Shown: piece by piece, positions 1 through 7,891 of the stretch
Position numbering within the stretch: the first letter of the stretch is position 1
How the letters are laid out: each line of letters opens with the position of its first letter
Assembly: GCA_964624765.1 (NCBI GenBank)
Contig: CAZUZO010000074.1
Location: forward strand, 1-17,263
From: JAGTVB01 sp964624765
Lineage (GTDB): Bacteria > Pseudomonadota > Gammaproteobacteria > HK1
Direction of reading: 5' to 3'
Length of the DNA: 17,263 bases
The notes under the pieces: model-generated
What the model was told of the DNA's origin: nothing
The model's input: the letters and a program-made list of their open reading frames with translations, nothing else
The model's database searches: none
Made by a program: the position numbers and the translations under genes

Positions 1-55
1 GCACCGCCCAACGCCGCTATCGAGCCGTGTAGCAGGTTTTTTCACAAGCTCTCAG
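1..55. repeat. Left-edge copy of a dispersed inverted repeat
   Basis: Bases 3-55 match the reverse complement of 17211-17263 at 50 of 53 positions. The mismatches are at 23, 25 and 48. The similarity stops sharply after the CTCTCAG at 49-55, so this looks like the outer boundary of an element whose body lies to the left of the window. A diverged version of the same end is seen at 4561-4710. No ORF in the window explains it. It is best read as the terminus of an insertion sequence or a related non-autonomous element. No transposase is visible, so the family is unknown. Confidence 0.75.
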
Positions 56-93
56 CCTCAGGACCATAGTGCTCCCTTTATTCCTATCGCCTT

Positions 94-372
94 TCATTTA
101 AGCAGTCGAGATCCAAGCTCCGAACCTCCAGGTGTCGGCGACCTCGCAGAGGATACGGCCGGCTTCTTAGCTAGGATACCGCTCACCTGACGGCCAGCAT
201 GATTAACCATGACCGTGCCTCCCCCAAACTCCGCTGGGCTTGGCTGTTGCGAGGGAAGATAGAGCGGCCCTTTCTGCCCACAGGCCGCGAGAGCAATGAC
301 AGTCATCAACCCGCAAAGTGCGTGTCGACTCTTGCGGAGCGGTCGGCCGACATCACAGGACATAAGGGACAT
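94..372 (-). CDS. lptM: LptM-type small outer-membrane lipoprotein (YifL family)
   Basis: Predicted 92-residue lipoprotein. Residues 11-30 are a basic then hydrophobic signal peptide ending in a lipobox (LAA-C) with Cys31 as the lipidation site. The motif CGQKGPLYLP (31-40) directly after it is the hallmark of LptM/YifL, a lipoprotein known to assist assembly of the LptDE lipopolysaccharide translocon in the outer membrane. The rest (about 50 residues) is low in recognisable structure, as is usual for the family. I chose the ATG at 372 because GGAGG lies 5 bases upstream; a longer reading frame opens at 417 but would put 15 extra residues before the signal peptide. In many gammaproteobacteria lptM is followed by lysA and dapF. 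Here a dispersed repeat begins about 40 bp past the stop, so those genes, if present, lie beyond it. Confidence 0.82.
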   Translation of the reverse strand: MSLMSCDVGRPLRKSRHALCGLMTVIALAACGQKGPLYLPSQQPSPAEFGGGTVMVNHAGRQVSGILAKKPAVSSARSPTPGGSELGSRLLK

Positions 373-541
373 CTTCTCCTCCCTCGCGTACACCCCAACG
401 TATAGTAATATTGCCATCTTGATCGCTTCGCGCCCATAGTGACCGCGAATGCGACGTGCCTACGCCTCGCAGCAGGGGCGGTTGCGCGACGCAAGGGCGT
501 AGGCAAAAACAAACACACTCCATTCCTGAGGACCTACAGCG

Positions 542-1210
542 ATGACTATTACCGATGACGCGGTCATAATCCAGCCGCCTGAGACCGCTGATGCGAGCGT
601 GATATGGCTACATGGGTTAGGCGCCGATGGCCATGATTTCGAACCGATCGTCCCCCACTTGGGTGCGCACAATACAAGCCACATTCGCTTTATCTTCCCT
701 CATGCCCCTCGAATGCCCGTGACCATAAATGGCGGTTACGTCATGCGTGCGTGGTACGATGTCGTAGATGTTGACTTACGGCGCAGGGCGGATGAAAGAG
801 GTGTCCGCGCTTCTGAACAGATCCTTAAGGATTACGTGGCAGCAGAGCTGAGTCAAGGCATCAGTGCTAATCGAATTGTGGTGGCGGGGTTCTCTCAAGG
901 CGGAGCGATCGCACTGCACACAGGGTTGCGTTATCCGCAACCATTAGCAGGTATCCTGGCACTCTCGACCTACCTCCCGTTACCAGAGGCACTGGCTGCC
1001 GAACGCGATGCCCGCAATGCGTCGGTACCTATCTTCCTCGCCCATGGCCAGCATGACCCTGTCATCCCCTTCAAGGCTGGTGGCGACTCGAGGGTGCAAT
1101 TGGAATCCCTCGGTTACCAAGTTGAATGGCATGGCTACCCCATGCTCCACGCTGTCTGTCCCGAAGAAATCGTCGATATCGCAGTGTGGCTATCAGCGGT
1201 CCTCCCCTAA
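542..1210 (+). CDS. Alpha/beta-hydrolase carboxylesterase (phospholipase/carboxylesterase family)
   Basis: A 222-residue cytoplasmic serine hydrolase of the compact bacterial carboxylesterase / acyl-protein-thioesterase-like family, which cleaves short acyl esters. The N-terminal HGLGADGHDF (24-33) forms the oxyanion-hole region. The nucleophile elbow GFSQGG (116-121) carries Ser118. Asp172 in HGQHDPVIP and His203 in HGYPMLHAV complete the catalytic triad. Length is typical (about 215-225). TGAGGAC at 527-533 is a good ribosome-binding site 8-9 bases before the ATG. There is no signal peptide. It stands alone on the plus strand, divergent from lptM, and its last 18 bp overlap the end of rhlB on the other strand. 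The physiological substrate cannot be read from sequence. Confidence 0.9.
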   Translation: MTITDDAVIIQPPETADASVIWLHGLGADGHDFEPIVPHLGAHNTSHIRFIFPHAPRMPVTINGGYVMRAWYDVVDVDLRRRADERGVRASEQILKDYVAAELSQGISANRIVVAGFSQGGAIALHTGLRYPQPLAGILALSTYLPLPEALAAERDARNASVPIFLAHGQHDPVIPFKAGGDSRVQLESLGYQVEWHGYPMLHAVCPEEIVDIAVWLSAVLP

Positions 1211-2614
1211 GTGGGTGACTTCCAAGGCCTCAGGATGACGGTCTTTAGCGGGGCGTTGCCGCCTCTTACGGCCAGTTTCGACACCTCGGCTACGCTTCCC
1301 TGCGGGTGCGCTGCGCGCTCCTGTAGCGCCTGCTCCACCACCGCCTCGCGTCGATGGCGGGGATGCGTGCTGCTCCGCATTAGCAGATAAGGTCGGTTCG
1401 GATTGGGACATTCGACGACGGCGTTTTCGCAGCGACACCGGACGCATCAATAGGCCCTCGGCGACCGGCCGAGTCGGGATCTTGGTACCGATGAAAGCCT
1501 CAATTTCGGGCAGCGAGTAAACATATTCCTCGCATGCGAAACTCAGGGCATCGCCGCCAGCGCCCGCGCGTGCGGTACGTCCGATACGGTGTACGTAATC
1601 CTCAGGATCCTGAGGCAAATCGAAATTGAAGATATGACTGACGTCGGGGATGTGAAGCCCCCGGGCCGCAACATCGGTGGCAACCAAGATGGGCAGTTGT
1701 CCACGGCGAAATCTCTCCAACAGACGCAGCCTCTTGTGCTGCGGGACATCCCCAGAGAGGATCCCCGCCTGAAAGTCATGAGCAGTGAGGTATGCGGCAA
1801 CCCGCTCGGCGGCTCGCTTGGTATTGACAAAGATAATGGTACGAGTAACCTCGACGCGTTTGAGAAGCCCCAGCAATAACGGAATCTTCTCCTCTTTTGA
1901 CACGTGGTAAAGGACTTGCTCCACTTGTCCTACCATCACTTGTTCGGGAGAAGCATTCACCACGGTGGGCGCATTCATGTGCTCGTAGGCAAGTTCGGAT
2001 ACCCGATGGGAAAGCGTAGCCGAGAACAACAGGTTAAGGCGCCCCTCGGGTGGAGGCATACGCCGTAGCAAATAGCGGATGTCTTTGATAAAGCCAAGGT
2101 CAAACATGCGATCAGCCTCGTCCAAGACCACCGCCTGGATGCTCTTGAGGGTGAAAACACGTTGCTTAAGGTAATCGATGGTCCGACCGGGGGTACCGAT
2201 CAGCACATCGATGCCCGCGCGAAGCGCGTCTCGTTGGCTTTCATAACCCGCGCCTCCGTAGACAACGCACATCCGCAGACCTGTGTGCTTGCCTAGTAGC
2301 TGGGCATCTTGATGGATCTGAATAGCAAGCTCGCGGGTCGGCGCTAGAATGATCCCACGAGGGTCGCCCTCTTTGTGTTGAGAGACGGGCGGCCGACGCA
2401 AGAGGTGAGTCATGACAGCCAACAAGAAGGCGGCGGTTTTCCCAGTTCCTGTTTGCGCCTGACCTTCCACGTCTTGTCCGGCGAGGGCTAGGGGTAAGGC
2501 GCGAGCCTGAATGGGCGTACAATAAGTGAAACCGGCTTCCTCGACGCCTTGTCTTAGAGCCGGAGGTAGGGGGAGGCTGGCAAAGGTGACAGCAGTCAAT
2601 AGCTTATCATTCAT
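1193..2614 (-). CDS. rhlB: ATP-dependent DEAD-box RNA helicase RhlB
   Basis: A 473-residue RNA helicase, which in the best-studied relatives unwinds RNA for RNase E in the degradosome. All core motifs are present in order: Q motif GFTYCTPIQ (28-36), motif I AQTGTGKT (53-60), Ia PTRELA (92-97), Ib TPGR (141-144), DEAD (165-168), SAT (198-200), V ARGLHIPDV (317-325) and VI HRIGRTARAG (342-351). Segments such as DLGFIKDIR and DILIGTPGR-like blocks, together with the adjacent trxA-rho, support RhlB rather than another DEAD-box paralogue. The C-terminal 80 residues are Arg/Gly/Ser-rich and low in complexity, longer than in E. coli, and probably contact RNA. The ATG at 2614 has no strong Shine-Dalgarno sequence. 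It is divergent from trxA with about 100 bp between them. Confidence 0.94.
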   Translation of the reverse strand: MNDKLLTAVTFASLPLPPALRQGVEEAGFTYCTPIQARALPLALAGQDVEGQAQTGTGKTAAFLLAVMTHLLRRPPVSQHKEGDPRGIILAPTRELAIQIHQDAQLLGKHTGLRMCVVYGGAGYESQRDALRAGIDVLIGTPGRTIDYLKQRVFTLKSIQAVVLDEADRMFDLGFIKDIRYLLRRMPPPEGRLNLLFSATLSHRVSELAYEHMNAPTVVNASPEQVMVGQVEQVLYHVSKEEKIPLLLGLLKRVEVTRTIIFVNTKRAAERVAAYLTAHDFQAGILSGDVPQHKRLRLLERFRRGQLPILVATDVAARGLHIPDVSHIFNFDLPQDPEDYVHRIGRTARAGAGGDALSFACEEYVYSLPEIEAFIGTKIPTRPVAEGLLMRPVSLRKRRRRMSQSEPTLSANAEQHASPPSTRGGGGAGATGARSAPAGKRSRGVETGRKRRQRPAKDRHPEALEVTHLGEDR

Positions 2615-2657
2615 ACAGCGAGTTGTGTGATCGGCAGGTGAGAGGGCTTTTCCCCAC

Positions 2658-2686
2658 TTGCAATGAGCCGCTAATTCCGCTCAAAT
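2658..2686 (+). promoter_or_regulatory. Candidate sigma70 promoter for trxA
   Basis: TTGCAA at 2658-2663 (4 of 6 to the -35 consensus), a 17-bp spacer, then TCAAAT at 2681-2686 (4 of 6 to the -10). It sits 31 bp before the trxA start in the rhlB-trxA divergent gap. This is only a consensus match by eye. Confidence 0.35.
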
Positions 2687-2717
2687 GTGCGCGTAGTTTC
2701 CTCAGGAGATACAGCCC

Positions 2718-3044
2718 ATGAGTGGTACGATCGTCCATGTCACGGATGAAACATTCGACCGAGACGTCCTAAACGCGGATCGCCCGGTGCTTGTTGATTA
2801 CTGGGCCGAATGGTGCGGCCCCTGCAAAACGATTAATCCGATTCTGGAGGAGATTTCCGAAGAGTATGCGGGAAAGCTCACTATCGCAAAGCTTAACATA
2901 GATGATAACCCAAGCACTCCGCCAAAGTATGGCATTCGTGGCATCCCGACGCTGATGCTGTTCAAAGACGGAAACGTGGAAGCAACGAAGGTCGGGGCTG
3001 TTTCAAAATCGCAGCTCTCGGCGTTTATCGAAAGCAATCTGTAG
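2718..3044 (+). CDS. trxA: Thioredoxin 1
   Basis: A 108-residue cytoplasmic thioredoxin, the dithiol donor for reductases such as ribonucleotide reductase and PAPS reductase. The active site WCGPC is at 32-36 (redox Cys33 and Cys36). The buried Asp27 and the cis-Pro77 in RGIPTLML are both in their usual places. Length and sequence closely resemble E. coli TrxA from end to end (for example KLNIDDNP, KYGIRGIPTL, TKVGA.SK). CAGGAG at 2701-2706 is a clear ribosome-binding site. The trxA-rho order with rhlB divergent is a conserved gammaproteobacterial arrangement. A 234-bp gap with its own candidate promoter separates it from rho, so rho may be transcribed both by read-through and independently. 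Confidence 0.97.
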   Translation: MSGTIVHVTDETFDRDVLNADRPVLVDYWAEWCGPCKTINPILEEISEEYAGKLTIAKLNIDDNPSTPPKYGIRGIPTLMLFKDGNVEATKVGAVSKSQLSAFIESNL

Positions 3045-3114
3045 TAACAACGACCCGTAGTAAAGCAACTTATAGTTGCGTTGAGATAGCAGCACGGCTT
3101 TGCCAAGTTGGATC

Positions 3115-3142
3115 TTGACACTAAGGCGTGCTACCCTATGAG
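3115..3142 (+). promoter_or_regulatory. Candidate sigma70 promoter for rho
   Basis: A perfect -35 hexamer TTGACA at 3115-3120, a 16-bp spacer, and TATGAG at 3137-3142 (4 of 6 to TATAAT). This would give an untranslated leader of roughly 130 nt before rho. In E. coli rho has a long leader and is autoregulated by Rho-dependent attenuation, so a long leader is expected. Start site not proven. Confidence 0.45.
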
Positions 3143-3225
3143 GGTCTAGTGTTTCTATCGCCGTCTTGGCACACCTCATAGCCCCTTACTAATCCGTAAG
3201 CCTTCGTCCCTGCAGACTGACGGTC

Positions 3226-3282
3226 ATGCGGTCATGTGCTTGCGTAAAGGCGCTTGCGAATACTCTTTTCCCTCATAGATGA
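3226..3282 (+). other. Possible rho leader peptide ORF(s) abutting the rho start
   Basis: An 18-codon ORF beginning ATG at 3226 (MRSCACVKALANTLFPHR) ends with TGA at 3280-3282, so stop and rho start overlap as ATGA. A second 14-codon ORF from the ATG at 3234 (MCLRKGACEYSFPS) ends with TAG at 3276-3278, directly touching the rho ATG at 3279. Neither has a strong Shine-Dalgarno sequence, and both could be chance. The exact abutment, together with the lack of a purine-rich site before rho, makes translational coupling worth testing. E. coli also has a leader peptide gene (rhoL) ahead of rho, but I see no obvious similarity. Confidence 0.25.
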
Positions 3283-4535
3283 ACCTAACAGAGCTCAAAC
3301 GGTTATCGGTACCCGAGTTACTGGAGATTTCTCAGGAACTCGGGATCGAAGGTATGGCGAGATCGCGAAAGCAGGACATCATCTTTGCCATACTAAAGGC
3401 GCAGGCCAAGAAGGGCGAGGACATCTACGGCGATGGAGTCCTAGAGATCCTGCAAGATGGATTTGGTTTCTTACGCTCGGCGGATAGCTCATATTTGGCT
3501 GGACCCGATGATATCTATGTCTCGCCAAGCCAAATCCGCCGGTTCAATCTACGCACCGGAGACACCGTGGCGGGCAAGATCCGGCCTCCAAAGGAAAGCG
3601 AACGCTATTTTGCCCTGCTTAAAGTCGATCAAATAAACTTCGACGAACGTGACAATGCCAAGAGCAAGATACTGTTCGAGAACCTCACGCCGCTGTTTGC
3701 CAACGTGCACCTCAATCTTGAGATCGGCAATGGCAGTACCGAGGACTTGACCCCACGCATCATCGATCTCGTGGCGCCCATCGGTAAGGGGCAGCGAGGA
3801 CTCATTGTCTCGGCACCGAAATCGGGCAAGACAATGCTCTTGCAAAGCATAGCGCACTCCATTGAGTACAATCACCCCGAGTGCTATCTGATCGTACTCC
3901 TCATTGACGAGCGCCCAGAAGAAGTCACCGAGATGACCCGTTCGGTACGTGGGGAAGTGGTTTCAAGCACGTTCGACGAGCCGCCAACCCGGCATGTGCA
4001 GGTAGCGGAGATGGTCATCGAGAAAGCAAAGCGCCTGGTTGAGCACAGACGTGACGTCATCATCTTGCTCGATTCCATCACCCGGCTCGCCAGAGCCTAC
4101 AACACCGTTGTGCCCTCGTCGGGCAAGGTCCTGACGGGGGGCGTAGACGCCAATGCTCTGCAACGTCCGAAGCGCTTTTTCGGCGCGGCGAGGAACATAG
4201 AAGAAGGTGGTAGCCTGACCATCATTGCTACCGCTCTCATCGATACTGGCTCACGCATGGATGATGTGATTTACGAGGAGTTCAAAGGCACGGGCAACAT
4301 GGAGATCCATCTCGAGCGCAAGCTCGCCGAGAAACGCATTTATCCTGCCATCAACATTGAGCGCTCCGGCACGCGGCGCGAAGAGCTCTTGGTGGCACAA
4401 GATGGGCTGCAGAAGGTCTGGATCCTACGCAAGCTGCTCCATCCCATGGATGAGGTGGCGGCTATGGAGTTTCTCATCGACCGCCTCAAGGCAACGAAAA
4501 CCAATGCCGAGTTCTTCGAGGCAATGAAGCGGTAA
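3279..4535 (+). CDS. rho: Transcription termination factor Rho
   Basis: A 418-residue hexameric RNA-dependent ATPase that ends transcription at Rho-dependent sites. Length equals the enterobacterial protein (419) and nearly every block matches. The N-terminal helical domain is followed by the primary RNA-binding fold with DGFGFLR (60-66). Walker A APKSGKT has Lys184. DERPEEVTEM (210-219) follows, then Walker B ILLDS (262-266) with Asp265. The Q-loop/R-loop region VLTGGVDANALQRPKRF is at 284-300. The C-terminal ERSGTRREELL and WILRKLLHPM are also present. The start is fixed by the conserved MNLTELK. No insertion domain is present, unlike high-GC Actinobacteria. The base sequence before the ATG is pyrimidine-rich (CTTTTCCCTC), without a visible ribosome-binding site. 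Confidence 0.98.
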   Translation: MNLTELKRLSVPELLEISQELGIEGMARSRKQDIIFAILKAQAKKGEDIYGDGVLEILQDGFGFLRSADSSYLAGPDDIYVSPSQIRRFNLRTGDTVAGKIRPPKESERYFALLKVDQINFDERDNAKSKILFENLTPLFANVHLNLEIGNGSTEDLTPRIIDLVAPIGKGQRGLIVSAPKSGKTMLLQSIAHSIEYNHPECYLIVLLIDERPEEVTEMTRSVRGEVVSSTFDEPPTRHVQVAEMVIEKAKRLVEHRRDVIILLDSITRLARAYNTVVPSSGKVLTGGVDANALQRPKRFFGAARNIEEGGSLTIIATALIDTGSRMDDVIYEEFKGTGNMEIHLERKLAEKRIYPAINIERSGTRREELLVAQDGLQKVWILRKLLHPMDEVAAMEFLIDRLKATKTNAEFFEAMKR

Positions 4536-4560
4536 TCCGGACCCACGGCTACCCTGGGAG

Positions 4561-4710
4561 CTGACAGCTTGCCCAAGGCGTTGCTCCGCCGCCCCGATAG
4601 CGGCATCAGGCGGTGTTCGGTCCTGGCTTATCTGGCTGTTCGCTCTCTCAGCTTCGCGCCGCGCGCCTGGCGAGTGAGCCGCTCGCTACGGTCTTTTCAC
4701 AAGCTCTCAA
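4561..4710. repeat. Short MITE-like element with ends related to the edge repeats
   Basis: About 150 bp in the gap after rho. Its left end (CTGACAGCTTG at 4561-4571) and the reverse complement of its right end (TTGAGAGCTTGTGAAAAG, from 4710 down) resemble each other and the boundary of the edge repeats (CTGAGAGCTTGTGAAAAAAC, read outward from base 55). The left half also contains CCGATAGCGGC (4595-4605) followed by CAGGCGGTG, which matches CCGATAGCGGC...GGGCGGT at the right window edge. The copy is diverged, needing about one gap and many substitutions on the left end. No coding sequence is visible inside. It is best read as a degenerate or non-autonomous derivative of the edge element. No target-site duplication is obvious. 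The remaining bases of the 4536-4774 gap hold no feature I can support. Confidence 0.55.
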
Positions 4711-4774
4711 CTTGAGATCGGGTAGACGCCATTCCGACATAGGATAGTGTCTTAGTGAGTTTGACCGGGTTTGT

Positions 4775-5677
4775 TTACCCCTCGCCGACTTTCCACTGGG
4801 CTTCCTGGGCGGATCGATAGTCCTCCACAGCTTTTCGCCTGCGTTCCTCATAAAGCGCCCGCCGTTCTACGATACGTTGTTGGCGGCCTTCGGGTTTCAT
4901 GGGGATGCGTGATCCCCCGAATAACACTTGTTTGAGGAATGCCATGGCGAATCGCAGCAAAGCCTCATCGTCCGTTCCGAGTTGCTGGAGATGGCCTGGC
5001 TCCACATGGAATAGGTTTTGAAAGCCTGGGGATTCGATGAAGTCGCGGAAGCTGTCTAAGTCGTAGCTACACATATCAAACAGCTGAAAGCTACGTTCCG
5101 AAGGTGTGCCAACAGTGGGGCCACTCGAGCGTTTCTTGATAATGATGTCTCGCCACTCACGATTCATCTCATCATACTGCTCGACACCTTGCTCTTGTCG
5201 ATACTGGGCAACAGTCAGCGTTTTCGGCTCCTCGTGTCCCCGACAATGTGCCTCCTTGACCAAGAAGTAAATATCTTCAACCGCCGAAGCATCCTTCTTG
5301 CGCATACCCATGCTGCCGAGGGCATAGTAGCGACAGGCTGCGGGCCTGTCTTCATAAACGCTACAACCTGACTCCTGAAGAAAAACACACTCTAGCGTGC
5401 CGGGTTTGGTCAGGAGCTTCAGACCAGGCATACCGTGATGATCCATCTCGAAAGGCGTGGTGAAACGGGCAACGAATTCCTGAGAGGTCAGACCGACACG
5501 TTTCTTCAAGCGCAAGATGTCGTAGGGTGTGAGGGTGATGTCGATGTTCTTACAGCAGGCGTTAAAACATGAGACACCGGGGTGACAGTCGAACTGGATT
5601 TCACTGCTCAAGGTAAGCTCGGTAGGCTGTACCGGGCTCTGAAATGGAATCTCGCCGCTAATCTTGGTGGCAGGCAT
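4775..5677 (-). CDS. YkgJ-family CxxCxxCC-type cysteine-cluster protein
   Basis: A 300-residue soluble protein of the YkgJ family (PF03692), which is thought to bind zinc or an iron-sulfur centre and whose function is not established. The N-terminal half carries the cysteines: Cys31, Cys37, the pair Cys41-Cys42 (SCFNACC), Cys97 (LECVFL), Cys105 (GCSVYEDRP), Cys115 (AACRYY) and Cys145. The C-terminal half is helical and ends in an Arg/Glu-rich tail. I chose the ATG at 5677, which has AGAGGGG a few bases upstream. The frame stays open to 5758, but that would start inside the aprA terminator and add 27 unlikely residues. It lies downstream of aprBA on the same strand, after the terminator, so it is probably expressed separately or by read-through. 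A role in maturing or supporting iron-sulfur sulfur-oxidation enzymes is only a guess. Confidence 0.83.
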   Translation of the reverse strand: MPATKISGEIPFQSPVQPTELTLSSEIQFDCHPGVSCFNACCKNIDITLTPYDILRLKKRVGLTSQEFVARFTTPFEMDHHGMPGLKLLTKPGTLECVFLQESGCSVYEDRPAACRYYALGSMGMRKKDASAVEDIYFLVKEAHCRGHEEPKTLTVAQYRQEQGVEQYDEMNREWRDIIIKKRSSGPTVGTPSERSFQLFDMCSYDLDSFRDFIESPGFQNLFHVEPGHLQQLGTDDEALLRFAMAFLKQVLFGGSRIPMKPEGRQQRIVERRALYEERRRKAVEDYRSAQEAQWKVGEG

Positions 5678-5755
5678 TCGATGCCCCTCTCTGAAGGAAT
5701 GGATAAACCGCCTATCGCCACTGCGGCGCCACGCCGACACGCCTAGACACAGTAG

Positions 5756-5792
5756 CAAAAAGGCCGGGCACCTTCGTTTCGGTACCCGGCCT
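5756..5792 (-). terminator. Intrinsic terminator of the aprBA operon
   Basis: On the minus strand a GC-rich stem (AGGCCGGGTACC / GGTGCCCGGCCT, 12 pairs with one mismatch) closes an 8-base loop and is followed by a run of five T. It lies 28 bp past the aprA stop. The structure is complete and correctly oriented to end apr transcription before ykgJ. Confidence 0.9.
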
Positions 5793-5819
5793 CCTGACTG
5801 GGAGAGCTAAACCCCTAGC

Positions 5820-7781
5820 TTACACGGGGGAACCTGGTCGAGCGATACCTTCGGGTTCCTCGGGACCGGGTTTGATCAGCTGCACATACTGGACTTTCTT
5901 CAGGCTCCACTCACCCGTATCGCGGTCGTAGGTGGAGTTGACAAAACACTTCCAGTTATCGTCGTCAATGGCCTGATAGTCCATCCGATAATAATAACCC
6001 GGATAGCGTGTTTCCTGACGGAATTGGATATGCTTCATGTGGGCAAAGGCAGCCATCAGCCGATGGTAGTTCTCCCAGGCACGAAGCAATTCGTGCAGAT
6101 CCTTGGCACGCATCTTCAAGGAATCTTCTCGAAGCATCTCCAGCTTACGCTCTGCCACTTCGAGCATCTTTGCATTGGTTTGATACCAGGTCGATATCCC
6201 CGCGACATACTCGTCCATGCATTTTTGCAGGCGGAACTGAAACATCTTGGGCGTGATGTAGTGCGGATTCACATCGATAGCCGTGGTGTAATCCTTGTGC
6301 TCAAGGAAATTCTTCACCGGGCGGTAGACTTCCTCCACCAGATCATCCACACTGCGCGATAGCTCAGGTTTCCAGTCCTTGTTGTCGAGAGCAAATTTCA
6401 CCATGGCCTTGGCAGCGATGCGCCCTTCAGCATGAGAGCCGGAGGAGAATTTGTGTCCCGAGGCACCCACCCCGTCGCCGGCCGTAAATAGCCCCTTGAC
6501 GGTGGTCATGCGGTTATAGCCCCAATGGTAATGGTCGGGCGTGCCCGGAATGTCCACAGGTCCCGATACCCAGATACCCGCGCAGCCCGCATGGGATCCC
6601 AGCAGATAGGGTTCGGTCGGCATGAGCTCAGACATTTCCTTGTCGGGTTCGATGTTTTCCCCCGCCCATACCCCGCATTGGCCGATGGTCATGTCTAGGA
6701 AATCCTCCCAGGCCTCCGCTTCGAGATGTTTGATCTCCTTGGGCGTCATCGTCTCGGCTAGCTTTGCCATGGCTGTCGGCGTATCCATAAAGATAGGCCC
6801 ACGGCCCTCGCGCATCTCCTTCATCATGAGATGATTGCGTAAGCAGGTACCCATCTTAGGGCCGTTCGCGTAAGCGTTATAGCCGTTAGGCGTGAGATCC
6901 GCGTAGTTCTTAGTCTGATAATCTTCCCCATAGGCGTTCATCGCCTGCGCTTTGAAGAGGAGAAACCACGCCCCGACGGGTCCATAACCGTCCTTGAAGC
7001 GGGCGGGCACGAAGCGGTTTTCCATGAGTGTCAGCTCGGCGCCACACTCAGCCGCCATGGCATAGGTGGATCCCGCATTCCACACCGGATACCAGGCGCG
7101 TCCCGTCCCCTCTCCGACCGATCGCGGCCGGAACACATTGACAGCACCCCCGGCAACGAGCAGGCACGCCTTGAACTTATAGATGTATAGCTTATGCTCG
7201 CGGACACTGAATCCCGCCGCACCGGCTACACGGCTGGGGTCATTCTTGTCGGTCACCAGACGGACGATGAAAATCCGCTCCTCAATATTATCCATGCCGA
7301 GCGCCTTCTTGGCCGCTTCGGCGACGATCCACTTGTAGGATTCGCCGTTGATCATGATCTGCCAGCGGCCAGAGCGCACCGGCTTGCCGCCTTCGGTGAG
7401 CTTCTTGCCCTCGTCGCCGGGCTGCTTCCAGACCGGCAATCCCCATTCTTCAAAATGGTGTACCGAATCATCCACGTGACGACCGACATCGTAGACCAGA
7501 TCCTCGCGTGTAATGCCCATCAGATCGCCGCGCACATAGCGGACGTAATCGGCCGGATCGTTCTCACCCATATAGGTGTTGATCGCCGACAGCCCCTGAG
7601 CGACCGCCCCGGAGCGATCCAGCGCTGCCTTGTCTACCAACTTGACCTTTAAACCCGTACCCTCCATCCAGCGGGTGATCTCGAAGGCGGTGCCACAAGC
7701 CGCCATACCGCCTCCAATAATCAGGATGTCGAGCTCTTCTTCTACGATTTCCGGGTTACCGAAAACAAATTCATCTGCCAT
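5820..7781 (-). CDS. aprA: Adenylylsulfate (APS) reductase, alpha subunit
   Basis: A 653-residue flavoprotein. With AprB it interconverts sulfite plus AMP and APS. In sulfur oxidisers it runs in the oxidative direction in the cytoplasm and passes electrons to a membrane partner. The N-terminal FAD-binding fold has DILIIGGGMAACG (18-30). Conserved active-site segments follow: RSGAVAQGLSAIN (56-68), GTGRAWYPVWNAGSTY (225-240, with Trp234), NRFVPARF (255-262, with two arginines), DHYHWGYNRMTTV (416-428) and GLFTAGDGVGASGHKFSSGSHAEGR (430-454). The length fits the family (about 640-665). I chose the ATG at 7781 because AGAGG lies 8 bases before it and the MADEF start resembles the family; a GTG at 7817 would add 12 residues. 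It follows aprB by 110 bp on the same strand and ends in a strong terminator. Whether this is a sulfite-oxidising or sulfate-reducing enzyme is inferred from context. Confidence 0.96.
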   Translation of the reverse strand: MADEFVFGNPEIVEEELDILIIGGGMAACGTAFEITRWMEGTGLKVKLVDKAALDRSGAVAQGLSAINTYMGENDPADYVRYVRGDLMGITREDLVYDVGRHVDDSVHHFEEWGLPVWKQPGDEGKKLTEGGKPVRSGRWQIMINGESYKWIVAEAAKKALGMDNIEERIFIVRLVTDKNDPSRVAGAAGFSVREHKLYIYKFKACLLVAGGAVNVFRPRSVGEGTGRAWYPVWNAGSTYAMAAECGAELTLMENRFVPARFKDGYGPVGAWFLLFKAQAMNAYGEDYQTKNYADLTPNGYNAYANGPKMGTCLRNHLMMKEMREGRGPIFMDTPTAMAKLAETMTPKEIKHLEAEAWEDFLDMTIGQCGVWAGENIEPDKEMSELMPTEPYLLGSHAGCAGIWVSGPVDIPGTPDHYHWGYNRMTTVKGLFTAGDGVGASGHKFSSGSHAEGRIAAKAMVKFALDNKDWKPELSRSVDDLVEEVYRPVKNFLEHKDYTTAIDVNPHYITPKMFQFRLQKCMDEYVAGISTWYQTNAKMLEVAERKLEMLREDSLKMRAKDLHELLRAWENYHRLMAAFAHMKHIQFRQETRYPGYYYRMDYQAIDDDNWKCFVNSTYDRDTGEWSLKKVQYVQLIKPGPEEPEGIARPGSPV

Positions 7782-7891
7782 CTGCTCAACCTCTTTATCA
7801 TTAATACTTGCCGCCACCCAACGCTTTCACCCGTTTCATGGAACGATCGGCCGGTACAGGGTAGCCCATAGGTAGCAACGCAGCCAGTCGC

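Noticed and set aside
3063..3079. Hairpin GCAACT-TAT-AGTTGC after trxA as an intrinsic terminator
   Set aside because: The stem is only 6 bp with a 3-base loop and no T run follows it, so it is not a standard terminator.
7782..7817. GTG start 12 codons upstream of the chosen aprA start
   Set aside because: The extra residues do not resemble AprA, and the good ribosome-binding site (AGAGG) lies between the two, serving the ATG at 7781.
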